Notes under the pieces: generated by a model
What the model saw: the letters and a program-made list of their open reading frames with translations, nothing else
Database searches by the model: none
What the model was told of the DNA's origin: nothing
Made by a program: the position numbers and the translations under genes
In this document: one piece after another, positions 12,210-22,143 of the stretch
Layout of the letters: every line of letters begins with the position of its first letter
Numbering within the stretch: position 1 is the stretch's first letter
Assembly: GCF_025118155.1 (NCBI RefSeq)
Contig: NW_026251388.1
Coordinates: 1,240,001-1,304,000, forward strand
Source of the DNA: Cokeromyces recurvatus
Taxonomy: Eukaryota > Mucoromycota > Mucoromycetes > Mucorales > Mucoraceae
Direction: 5' to 3'
DNA: 64,000 nucleotides

Positions 12210-12759
12210 TGTTATAGAACAAGCTCTGGATATAATCATAAGTAATATTATAATAGATGAATTACATAATACAGGATAAACTATAAGCCTGAATATGAAA
12301 TAAAACTCTGTACATAACATCTTGTAAATAATATAAAACTTATTGACATTCAATCGTCTAGATGTATCAATTATAAGACATCGTATCATTTCCACATATT
12401 TATTTTTATAGCCCTGACAAAGGATTTAAGTCGTCTTTGATCCACTAAAATAGACATCAGGAACCTATATACCCAGATCAAACGATTTAAATCTTAAATC
12501 AGAGTATTACAGCACCCAATATATAATCCATAAATCAGTCTCTTGAATCAGCACAATGTATAGCTGAATACTAACACTGTTTCATGACTTGTCTTTTTTA
12601 TTGTTATTTTTACTTCTTTGATTTAGGATCCATTAGTATAAATACAAGTAGTTGTATAGACACAAAATAGTCTTTATATCATTCTTTTTACATTGAATAA
12701 ACAAGTCTCAAACTATACTTCCTTCTGTTCTCTTTCTCTTTCTTTTCTTCTGTAAGTCA
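12210..12759 (+). mobile_element. solo LTR of an LTR retrotransposon
   Basis: A 550-base unit starting TGTTATAG and ending GTAAGTCA, thus TG...CA, flanked by the same six bases TACCAT at 12204-12209 and 12760-12765. It contains TATAAATA near 12637 and AATAAA near 12698, which fits a U3-R-U5 order on the plus strand. A diverged copy in the same orientation lies at 19141. No internal retrotransposon genes lie between the two copies, so each is best read as a solo LTR. Confidence 0.72.
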
Positions 12760-13089
12760 TACCATCACATTTACCACACACATGATTTGAACTCACACTG
12801 CTGTTATAATTTTTGTCAATTATCCTTATATATGTGATAAACGACTTTAATGACTTCACTCAATAAAGTAAAGGATTATCCATATCAATTACATTCATTA
12901 TACGGATTTTAGTTTCGTGCTGATTGGAAACTAGCAATTAAGGACTTATCAAAAGCTTCAGCATCTGTCATATTAGAGATACCCAATTTTAATTTTTAGA
13001 GACTTATGTGTACATTAATCAGAAATGAATGATATTTGCTTTAACGTTAGAATTCGTTCTGAAAACATCAAAAATAAAAATTGTCTTTT

Positions 13090-13560
13090 TTTTATGATTT
13101 AAAATTCTCATTCTAACGATATATAGCCTCGATCCATAGGTTCTTTGTCTTATATAACCAAGTTTTGGTATTAAATATTTATCGTAGAATTCACTAAGGT
13201 GGTAGCAGATTTACCTATTTGATCATTGTCACAACTTCTAAAGGTTTTTTAGCTCTCTACATTTCTTACCCAACTACCAATGTTAAAATGATTCATATAT
13301 CTTCTATCATTTTTATCAGCTTTGGCCACTAAGTCAATATCCTTCCTTATTAAAGTAATTATTTTTAGTGTTGGATAGCTTATGTGATGTATCAGCTATA
13401 ACAAGTCTGCCATCAGTTTTATACTTTTTTTTTTGTTGTTGTTATTAATATAATATTCGCCTTCATATTATTATTATTTTCGTCTATCACTGATGAGTCG
13501 ATTGCCTCTGAACTAACATTTTTTTTTCTTTATCCCAAAACTGTGTTCTATAAAAAGTTG
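13090..13560 (-). pseudogene. degraded coding relic, family unknown
   Basis: On the minus strand, short protein-like pieces follow each other in different frames: KYKTDGRLVIADTSHKLS (about 13350-13430), DLVAKADKNDRRYMNHFN then IGSWVRNVES (about 13250-13340), and PKLGYIRQRTYGSRLYIV (about 13110-13175). A one-base shift separates the first two. The YxxDGxLxxxD pattern recalls YYADGKIRMNAD in the intact gene at 10140-11433, but too little is left to claim homology. Confidence 0.4.
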
Positions 13561-13944
13561 TGTGCTTATTTTTGCCATACAGGTTTTTTTTATGATAACT
13601 TATTCCTTCATGTTTTTTCATGTGCGTTGTTGTTTTTTAATTTGTTAAATTTAATAATATCTTCTTTGTCTGTCAATTCTTTACATAATATTTCTTCTAT
13701 TTCAAGTCTTTGAGTATAACCACACAAGTAGTTTATACTATTTCCTTACTGTTACATATTATAATTTACAAGTATTCTGTAACCGCAACAAGTATGACAG
13801 TGGTTCTAAATAAATAATGTGTAACTTTTTATAGCAATTGTACTACACAATACGTATTAACTTTAGAGCCCATCCTCCTTTCTTTTTCATTTTTTTTTTA
13901 TTTTATATGAGAAAAAAAATTATTGAAGAGGAAGTCCTTTATAG

Positions 13945-14142
13945 TGTAGAGGTGGATTAGATTCTGTTCTTGTTTGCTTCTACTACAGCCGTGTTACTCC
14001 CAGAAATTCTCTCAATGCTGCGGGCTTTCCTCTCTTGCATGGTAGGAAATTACCCCGCGATTTAACAACATCTTTTTATCGACCTCCATTTGAAGGCCTG
14101 GTGTTGAACATTGGATCCTGGAAGGTAGCATGTTATCATTAA
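13945..14142 (+). pseudogene. ORF fragment without start, probable gene or retroelement relic
   Basis: Open for 65 codons with strongly protein-like composition (FYYSRVTPRNSLNAAGFPLL; RPPFEGLVLNIGSWK), and a possible donor GTAGCA at 14125. A following stretch near 14185-14270 (NKVHLSMIAAWPTERRCPFR) is also protein-like but in a phase that does not join. There is no ATG and no recognised domain. The GC content is higher than in the surroundings. The same DNA can form a stem (13 of its bases pair around 14020-14060), so a structured RNA is an alternative. Confidence 0.4.
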
Positions 14143-14862
14143 AGCTCAGAACTAACCCCGATTTTATTATTTAATCACTCCCATCTACAGCTAACAAAGT
14201 TCATCTCTCCATGATCGCCGCTTGGCCTACAGAAAGGCGCTGCCCTTTCCGATCAAGTTATTTTATTTACCTCAATTTTTTTGTTTATAAACCCAAGATT
14301 TTAGGTGTAGTTGCCGAGTTGTGGTATTCAAAAAAAAAATAAAAAAACATTTCCCTTTTATGCATGCATATATTATAATCTCATATCATCAAACAATTTT
14401 TTTTAATAAGAATTCAACGACCATCGAAATAAATAAGCATAGTCAGTGTCACTTACTCTTCCTTTATTAAATTTTAGATTTAAAGTACCTGGACAAATAG
14501 TATAAAGGAATGCGGCTTCAACTTATTTATGTATTATACTTTTTCATGTTACATGAACTTAAGGAAGTTGGTACACTCTACTGACAATACTAAATAGGAT
14601 TATTCTGTCGTAACTAATACTTTTCTAATGCCTCTCTGACTATAGATATTCTTATATGAATACCTAACTGTTAAAATCATAGATAAAACTGTGATATTAC
14701 TTGTAAAATATCAAATAAAAATAATATAAAGACAAAAGAAATCAATGAGAGCGAACAATAGTTCTAAAGTCAATCATTTTTATTTAGGTATTTATAAGAA
14801 TTGTTAAAGAAGTCTGACATAAGATGTGAATCAGAAAAGTGTTAGTTACGACCGAATAAGAT

Positions 14863-15000
14863 ATGTTGTAGATAATGAAGTGTTGGAAGTTTTTAATACT
14901 ATTTGATAAAGTGGATCAAGAGAGATTTAGGGGAATCTAGATAGAATTCCTTGATCCGCTTGTTTAATCAAGGTACATAACATTATAAGTCAGTTCATGA
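14863..15000 (+). repeat. dispersed short repeat, long version
   Basis: Shares ATATGTTRTAGATAATGA at its left side and TTGATCCGCTTGTTTAATCA plus CATAACAT at its right side with 17187-17245. This copy carries about 70 extra bases between the two shared blocks. The function is unknown; since the shorter copy directly precedes an acetyltransferase fragment, both may be pieces of decayed gene copies. Confidence 0.55.
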
Positions 15001-16445
15001 CAAAATGTATAAATGCAGATTATTTTTTATTTTTTTAAAAGAAAGAAACAAGGTGTACATTACCGCTGTTGAAAGGGTCTATTCTCTCAAAAGGATTACC
15101 CACGAACGATAATTGCTAGTAGGTTATAACAAAAGCTAACTTCATGCGTCCATTTCATACAATAATTAGTCATCTTATCAGCTTAAGTATGGCACGTTGT
15201 ATTTAGATTGATTTCTGTCATATTGTTTGGATTAAACATACTTCGTATGCTTGTCAGAAAAGAAAAAAAAAGAAAGGCTCATATAGTCATTACCGAAAAG
15301 TATATGTGTATAGGTAATGGGCTACTTATTATGTTTGCTTACTTTTTCTTAGAGAGTATAGCAGAAATGTGAAACTCACTTAAATTCTTTGCCACGTCAA
15401 AGTTACGTTATTATTAGGTATATCAAATACATATTCTTTAAAGTACTCTTGCTATAGCGTTCTCTTTCTTTCTTTCTTTCTTTCTTTTATGTATACTGTA
15501 TTTCAGTAAAAGTATTAAAGTCGTTTAACAATTTACTACGTAGATTCTTTTTTTTTATAATCCTAATGATGTTAATATACTCATACTTTTTGTTTTTCAG
15601 TAGAAAACTAGTGCAAAGTAATGTTCGTTATCATAATAAAGAAATAAAGAAAGAAAGAAAAAGGAGATTAATAAGGGACATTAGAACATCATTTACCTTC
15701 GTTTGCTAATGACTGTCGTTGAGAAATAGGTTGCTCGAGAAAAGAATCAAAAGTTGTTTCTACATTAGAAATAGCTTGCTTAAATATCTACTCCCATTTT
15801 GAAGTAGTTTCACTAAAACCAAAGAAACTACTCATTATTAAATCATTTAAACGCTTTATATGAATGGGATTTCAAAAAAAAAAAAAAAAAAAAAAAGAAA
15901 TATGTAATATAAGTTTTAGGAAAAGCGGAAATTAAGTCTCTTTTTCAATATCCTTAATATATTGTACTCATCTTAGTTAATTTTTGATAATTTGATTGTA
16001 AAGGAAGAATAATAATCATGATAGTTTCTCTGATAAAATATTAGTCAATAGTTTACATAATCACTACTACATTACATCTTATATCTCCTATATTATTTAA
16101 GTCAATTATTTTATAACTTCTCTACTTGTTTTTATACTTCTTAAAGTCAATTTGGAGCAAAAAAATATTTTATTATACAAACAATAGTTAAAGAAGGCAC
16201 AATATTATTAAAAGACGCGTAAAAAAAAAGATATATTTATTTATTGTATTTTATTTTCATTTTTATTTCATATATAAAAAAGTGAATCCCCAATTCGTCA
16301 ACAGTAAAAATAATATTTACTGCAGTCCAAAGGTGGCCGCGTGGAGGCTAGGATTCTTTGCACCTTCTTTGTTCTTGTATTTTTTATTTTTACTAGGAGG
16401 TTAGAAAAAACCCACAGCTAGCACAATATGTAACGCCCTCTGAAT

Positions 16446-16502
16446 CAACAAGATACCCTACAATGTCCTCCTAATTCAAGGAGGGCAAGATAGGGTGTCT
16501 TC
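16446..16502. other. long two-part hairpin
   Basis: AAGATACCCTA (about 16449) pairs with TAGGGTGTCTT (about 16492-16502), one mismatch that can be G-U. Inside it GTCCTCCT pairs with AGGAGGGC around a six-base loop. The flanks CTCTGAATCAAC and CTCATCAAGAG extend the partial symmetry. It could be a palindromic repeat core, a transposon end pair or a structured RNA; nothing else identifies it. Confidence 0.5.
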
Positions 16503-17186
16503 CTCATCAAGAGCCCGGTACATAAGTGGTAACCATGAGAAAAAGAATTTCCTCCTAGGGCAGGGAAGAAGAAGAAGAATAAAATAGTATTATTTAATGA
16601 CTTACCTATAGAAGAAATAGTAATAATAAAGAAGATAAAGAAGAAAAAATAACTTTGAATATCTACTTTTTTATAAGAATAAGGAGGTCGTTGTTGTAAA
16701 TTACAGTCACAATCATATGAAATCGATAAGAATATGTGTTACCCCACATTTAATACACACATACACACAGTTACATTATTTAATTTTCTTCCTTTCTTAT
16801 AAAAAGTAACAATGTGTAAAATAGTAAAATGTTGTCAATTTTGTATCTTTTTTATGGCTATATGAAATGTGTTTATGTTAAAGAAAAGTAAAGTAAATAA
16901 AATAAATATCTTTTCTTTTTCACTTTTTTGTTTATATTCTCATCAACTTTCTTTTTCCTATTTAGGCAACTAATATGCATCTCATTTGTACAATATACAA
17001 CTATTTTCTAACAAGGGGTATTTGATAAGTCTAGTCTCCCTTATGTCGTACTTAAAATCATTCTTTTGCCCAAATGATGTTGTAAAGATTAACAATTTTA
17101 GCTTCTTTGATGTATGCTATGAAAACCAGTTTAAGTATCTTTGACTTGCATTCACAGTAATATTTTCCACCCCCTTTTAAATACTA

Positions 17187-17245
17187 AGATATGTTATAGA
17201 TAATGAATTCTTTGATCCGCTTGTTTAATCAGTTCATAACATCAA
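17187..17245 (+). repeat. dispersed short repeat, short version
   Basis: Second copy of the repeat at 14863-15000, lacking the middle part. It lies immediately upstream of the broken acetyltransferase fragment. Confidence 0.55.
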
Positions 17246-17247
17246 GT

Positions 17248-17423
17248 CTTGAAAAAGCCCATCAATTAGACAAGCAAATAATGTGGTGTAGTTAGGTGTT
17301 TGGGAGCATAATCCTTCAGCTATTCACTTTTATACACGTCAAGGTTTCTATAAAGTGGGAAGCCAGACATTCAAATTAGGTTCACAAAAAGATACAGATT
17401 ATATCATTATTTATTTTATTTAA
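17248..17423 (+). pseudogene. GNAT N-acetyltransferase C-terminal fragment, frameshifted
   Basis: The reading LEKAHQLDKQIMW (17248-17286) continues five bases later as LGVWEHNPSAIHFYTRQGFY and KVGSQTFKLGSQKDTDYI (17292-17423). The W-L-G-V-W-E-x-N-x-x-A-x-x-F-Y...G-F...G motif is the C-terminal acetyl-CoA-binding half of GNAT acetyltransferases. A five-base TGTAG insertion at 17287-17291 breaks the frame and creates a stop. The N-terminal half of the domain is missing. Reading across the insertion shows what was lost; the fragment cannot be functional. Confidence 0.82.
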
Positions 17424-18620
17424 CGTACATTAAAATGAATTGGTTCTATTCCAATGATTATAATGGCTTTAAAAGAATCTTATAAAAATTAAAAGAGAGA
17501 TAAGAAGAATGATAGAGAACATGTTACAATATACCAAATATAAAGGAGGAAATGCATTTCTTTTTTCAAATCTCTACTGTTGCTACATTTCAGCTCAGGA
17601 ACAGTATAATCATCTCTTTTTTGTAACAAAGATATCAATTAGAATAGTTTGTTCTGATGATGCCTATTTTTTCCTTAAAAAAATAATAATAATCCATAGC
17701 AATAATGTTCATATTACTGCTGTCTTCCCTGTATAATTTACAGCTTTTGAAATATTATCCTTAACCTCTTTTAGCCTTCAGGTTTGTAGGCATTGACAAG
17801 TATTTGATAATATACTACACGGAACAAGGGATTTATTAGGTAATTCATTTCAACTTTTTTTTTTTTTTTTTTTTTTGATGAGGCAAAATATTAACTTTAG
17901 ATGTAAAATTGGATAAAGGAAGAGCTAAATTATTCATTTTGATTATACAACATCTAGATAATGTTTCAGTAAAATAAAGTAAAAGGAAAAAATATTGAAT
18001 ATTCTTAGAAAAGAAATATCCTTGCATTTATTACTGTTACAGTGACAGAATTGTTATATTTGTCAATATCTTCTTTTTTTGAAGTAATCAGGAACACTCT
18101 TCTTTACACTAGTTTATAGAGAGATATTCATTGTTATCACAATATTCTTGGTAGATCTTTTTAAGTCTTTATTCTTAAGTAAGCCATAACATAATGTATA
18201 TTATTAGCTAGAGAAGCTTGCTAATCAATTAAATGAATCTGTACATTACGTTTACTTGTGATTATATCCTGAGAGGTTGATTATGATCAAACACAGCAAC
18301 TATAGATTTGTATCTGTATGTGCTTAAAATAAGGCTTTTTAGACACTCTATTATCTTTTTATGTCTTGAGGACCATAATGATACCAAGGTACATAGTACA
18401 CATTCATGTGTAAGAATTTATTTCTAATATATAATCTAACTATAATAGTGTCAGGTAATAATAGCAAATTTGTATTTACTACTGTTCCTCCTGTACCTAC
18501 TACCGTTGCTTGGTAGAATATAGTCATAAAACATCATTACTCATGCTGCTGCTGCTGCTTGAAAAAAGAAAAAAAAAAGGAGTCGCTGGTGTAGTACAAA
18601 AAATAAGAATAAATAAAAAA
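17424..18620. other. AT-rich spacer
   Basis: No gene supported. Open frames at 17509-17736 and 17845-18027 are low-complexity AT-rich translations. A T run lies at 17855-17876. Confidence 0.45.
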
Positions 18621-18625
18621 ATTAA

Positions 18626-18722
18626 GGGTTCATTTGATTTGGTGGGGAACCCTTGAAGTGATTCGATTCCACAGCCTAGGCTTGGGCTAAATATGCTGCG
18701 AATTCTAGTCACTCTCCAAACA
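18626..18722 (+). other. candidate structured RNA or hairpin element
   Basis: Two adjacent stems. AAGGGTTC (about 18624) and GAACCCTT (about 18647-18654) are perfect inverted repeats. Directly after, AGTGA-TTCG...CAGC pairs with GCTG-CGAA...TCACT (about 18657-18713), with one bulge on each side. The GC content is higher than in the surroundings. The B-box-like GATTCGATTCC suggested a tRNA, but a cloverleaf does not fold. The minus strand also has an open, protein-like frame here (GVWRVTRIRSIFSPSLGCG), so a coding relic remains possible. Confidence 0.35.
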
Positions 18723-18884
18723 CCCGTGTTACTTTCATCAGAAATAGAGGATACACATAGGGCTATGTTTACTGTAAACACACCACTTATACCACCACCG
18801 CCATTTATACCTACAACTACAATACTACTACCAACACATCCTTACAAATGTTAATAATCACTACACAATACCAGTGTTACTTAC

Positions 18885-18922
18885 TACCACTACTACTACT
18901 ACTACTACCACTACTACTACTT
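18885..18922 (+). repeat. ACT trinucleotide microsatellite
   Basis: Near-perfect ACT repeat with two ACC interruptions, in noncoding DNA. Confidence 0.85.
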
Positions 18923-19140
18923 TGATTTGCCTTCATTTTTTTTGTAATCCTTATCATTGGATTATGGAACAGTCTATAATATACATGTATGAACAGGAAA
19001 AAAAAAAAAAAAAACTACTTCTTTTATTATTAACACTTACTATTATTATTATTATTATAAATAAGCTATATTGGAACATCAAATGATATACTTTGTTATA
19101 TCGGTTGGGTTATAGAATATATAAACCTTTTTATGATATT

Positions 19141-19760
19141 TGTTATAGAACAAGCTCTGGATATAAGCACAAATAATATTATAAAAGATGAATTACATAA
19201 TAAAGGATAAACTATGAGCCTGAATATATAATAAAACTCTGTATATAACATCTTGTAAATAATATAAAATTTAGGGACATCCAATTATCTAAATGTGTCA
19301 ACTAAATAAGATATCGTATCATTTCTTAATATTTATTTTTATAACCTTGACAAAGGATTCAAGTCGTCTTTGATCCAATAAAATAAAACATAAAAGATAT
19401 CAGGAACATATACTCAGATTAAACAATAAATTTTTTATTTAAAACTTGATCAGATCATTATAACACCCAATAGATAATCCATAGATCAGTCTCTTGAATC
19501 AACAAGACGTATATCCGAATACTAACACTGTTTCATGACTCATGTTATTTGACGGTTATTTTTATTTCTTTGATTCAGGATTCATTAATATAAATACAAG
19601 CATTTGTATAGACACAAAATAATCTTTAACTTCTTTCTTTAACTTTCTTTTAACTTTCTTTATTTTTTATTGAATAAAAAACAGTCTCAAACTATATTTC
19701 CTTTTGTTCCTTTTCTCTCTCTTCTATTTTCTCTTTTATTTTTTATTTACGTTCCATCAC
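19141..19760 (+). mobile_element. diverged LTR copy, same family as 12210-12759
   Basis: Starts TGTTATAGAACAAGCTCTGG like the copy at 12210 and stays alignable through TATAAATA (about 19589) and AATAAA to the pyrimidine-rich 3' end. Numerous substitutions and small indels indicate that it is older or from a sister subfamily. The 3' boundary is vague (CCATCACA near 19754) and I found no target duplication. Open frames on its minus strand (19096-19284) are shared with the other copy only because the LTRs are homologous. Confidence 0.65.
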
Positions 19761-20310
19761 AACCATTACTGTAATGTATGCAACATTTTTTGAAAGCATC
19801 CAAACAAAGTATTTATTAAGTATTTCTCTAGAAAAAAAAAGTGAAAAGTTAGAATAAGCCCTCCTTTTGTTATTCCTTGTATTCGAGGAAAAAGACAGCT
19901 TCCCACTCGTAGCTGGGTGTCTAGTTAAAGGCAAACTGCAGCCACAAATTTCTCCGGCGTAGGGCAGGGTAAATGTGTACTTTACCATTGTGTTTTTCAA
20001 ATACAAAAAAGTATAGAAACGTAAAATAAGAGCTTATCTTAAAATCATTTGTCTTGTTTTTGCTGTTAATCAATAAGGATTGCTAGGATTGCACAGCAAT
20101 AAGACGTTTCTTTTAGAGTAGGAATCAGGACATGCTGAACAGAGACGTACCCTAACATAAAGACATTTAGTTTGTTAGCAATTTAGAATAAAGTTATAAA
20201 AGTAGAATATATAATTGTCGTTTGAAATGGTTAAAAGAAAAGAAAAAAAAATGATGACGAATAAGTCTACTACACAATTTTATTTGACGTAGTTGTCCGG
20301 TGCACTAGTT
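19761..20310. other. spacer with uncertain ORFs
   Basis: A minus-strand open frame at 19743-20006 and a plus-strand one at about 19860-19955 (EEKDSFPLVAGCLVKGKLQP) both look partly protein-like over a GC-richer 100 bases. Neither has start, stop and splice signals that fit. I cannot assign them. Just left of the transposon copy, 20288-20310 is unrelated to copy A. Confidence 0.3.
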
Positions 20311-20381
20311 AGCCTACAACCGCACGCTCTGATTTTCTAGATCACGCGTAATTCTTTCGCATATTGATACGAAACCCTGAT

Positions 20382-20898
20382 TCATCCATCAATGAAAATA
20401 CAGTTTTTCGTGAAGTCAGCATCTGAATCCTTCCATTTCATAAACCACTCGTATCTCTCTTGTAGGTTTTCAGGACTATTGCGTTTCTCAGACTCGAAAT
20501 TTGGTTTTTTGACTGACAGGTTACAAGTTTCGTTCATGTGCTTATGAATGGCTGATTTTTGTAAGCGAAAAATCCTCAAAGGATTTAGTCAAACTTTCAA
20601 CAACATCACAAACAGTAACCTATGGATCGTCATCAACGAGGTCCAAGACGTGAGCTTTGTGTTCCTCTGTGAAGTTGTTTGGGCGTCCTGGATTTCTGGT
20701 TGATTTTTTGATCGGCACTTCACCAGTCTCTTCGTAGCTTCTCCACCATCGCTGAGCAGTTCGTTCTTCGACACCTAATTCTCTCCCGACCACAGCGGCA
20801 TACCTCTGTCCCACAGGTAATTCGATCATACGATCGATGAACGTCATCCTCTGATTAATGCCATAGTCTGCATTTGTCCTCTTTGAGGCAACTTTCAC
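20382..20898 (-). pseudogene. Tc1/mariner transposase N-terminal half, broken
   Basis: Nearly identical to the copy at 7986-8502: the same TAG after DDDP, the same frame change before SAIHKHMNETC, and the same four-base duplication after CIFID. One visible replacement (FRLQ versus FRFQ). The second Asp and Glu of the catalytic triad are absent because the element is truncated. Confidence 0.9.
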
Positions 20899-21092
20899 TG
20901 GCTTTGAAGTAGTCGACTTTTTTGTTTTCAGTTGGTTGTTTTTTCCAATGGCTTATTCTTCATATAAGAAGAATGATCAACCAAGGTTTCAAGAATAATA
21001 TTGGGATCGTCGATAGTTGACATGACATCTTCCATTGGATCATACGTTCGTTAATTGACCGTTTTCATTATAAATATTGTTTTGTCCATCTT

Positions 21093-21126
<34 letters not shown>

Positions 21127-21239
21127 TTCTTCATCTCGTAAGGCTACAATAGACATTATAAGAAAGAGATAATCAAAAGCTTCCTCAGAAAAACTAAGAG
21201 GGGACATTTTATTCCTATGACAGCGAAAACTTATTTCTG

Positions 21240-21356
21240 ATTGGACGACATTTTGTTCCTGTGAGAGCGAAATTGAATTCCTGATTGGCCGACACTTTAC
21301 TTCTAATTAAGCGACATTTTATTTCTGATTAGGCGACATTTTGTTCAGCCCAGACG
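21240..21356 (-). repeat. subterminal direct repeats of the mariner element
   Basis: Four tandem variants of a roughly 22-30 base unit on the minus strand (AAAATGTCGYCYAATCAGAA and relatives, ending in AATA). In copy A only one remains. Such subterminal arrays can serve as transposase binding sites in some Tc1-like elements; that role here is inference. Confidence 0.7.
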
Positions 21357-21380
21357 ACATAATTTATTGGATCAGCTGTA

Positions 21381-22143
21381 AACTTGAAAAGCCAAAATAG
21401 TATATGTCATATTAGCGGTATGATGGTTACAACAAATCTATGTTGAAGTCTTCATACATTAGCAATTATTATGCACTGTATTTTAATTATATCTTTAGAA
21501 ACTGCAAGAAGAAAGAGAGACAATTGGTTAAAGTTGAAAGGTAGCCAATAGAATATTATTTATGCTTATTGAATAGAGCAATAGCTCCAAGCCATTTTCC
21601 TCATGGCTTAGATGGAAATAATAATAATAAAAGCACAAAATAACAAAAGTAACTTTTATAACTATTTTTTTTTTGTAGAGATTTAATTCTATAAAGAATG
21701 CATTCTCACATGTAAAGAATGGGAGAAGAAAAAGAAAAAGAAAAGGCTAGTGTATCTTTTTATACACATATTGTATACATTTTACTCTCAAGACTCTGGT
21801 ATGTATTCAAATAGACCTGTCTGAAATAGAATAAAATAGTAGCCTCACTGTCAAATGATATTTTAAATGTTGTCAATAAATTAGTTTACATAGATTTCAT
21901 TGTAATGTATATTATAATTTTTTTTTCTTTCTGCAAGTTTATTTCATTATTCCTTGTATTGATTAACTACTCTTTACCACATGTGAAGCATCTCTACTTA
22001 AATACTCAAATTCCTTATTAGTTGTTGTCCTACACTTTTATTTGTAAAGATTACAACATAATAAAATAAAACTCCTATGTAATCTCTTTTTCTCACTTCT
22101 TTCTTCCCTTCCCTTTCACCTTTTAATATTATTATTGTTACAT
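21381..22143. other. promoter-side spacer of the membrane protein gene
   Basis: No gene supported. A pyrimidine-rich tract at 22083-22125 directly precedes the next start codon, a common feature of leaders in this window. Confidence 0.5.

Larger units (their letters stand above)
14143..17187. other. 3 kb gene-poor, repeat-rich stretch
   Basis: No intact gene on either strand. It holds a short repeat shared with 17187-17245 (see separate entry), a large hairpin at 16446-16502, CTTT repeats at 15467-15486 and A/T runs. Around 16320-16560 the GC content rises, and on the minus strand a short SEGVTYCASCGFFLTS piece is open, possibly a gene relic. Confidence 0.45.
20311..21378 (-). mobile_element. 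defective Tc1/mariner-type transposon, copy B (5' part only)
   Basis: Inverted partner of 7594-9074. Its outer end is CAGCTGATCCAATAAATTAT next to a TA (21379-21380). It keeps four subterminal repeat units where copy A keeps one, the same T-run position and the N-terminal transposase half. It stops at a point equal to about 8575 of copy A, so both catalytic-core ends and the far terminal repeat are missing. Confidence 0.88.

Noticed and set aside
13920..14060. Possible RNase P or RNase MRP RNA because of GAGGAAGTCC and GAGGAAAGCCC strings on the two strands
   Set aside because: The other conserved blocks are not at expected distances, and a protein-like frame covers the same bases.
18650..18690. 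Possible tRNA because of a B-box-like GATTCGATTCC
   Set aside because: Acceptor, D and anticodon arms cannot be formed around it; the T-arm has only three pairs.
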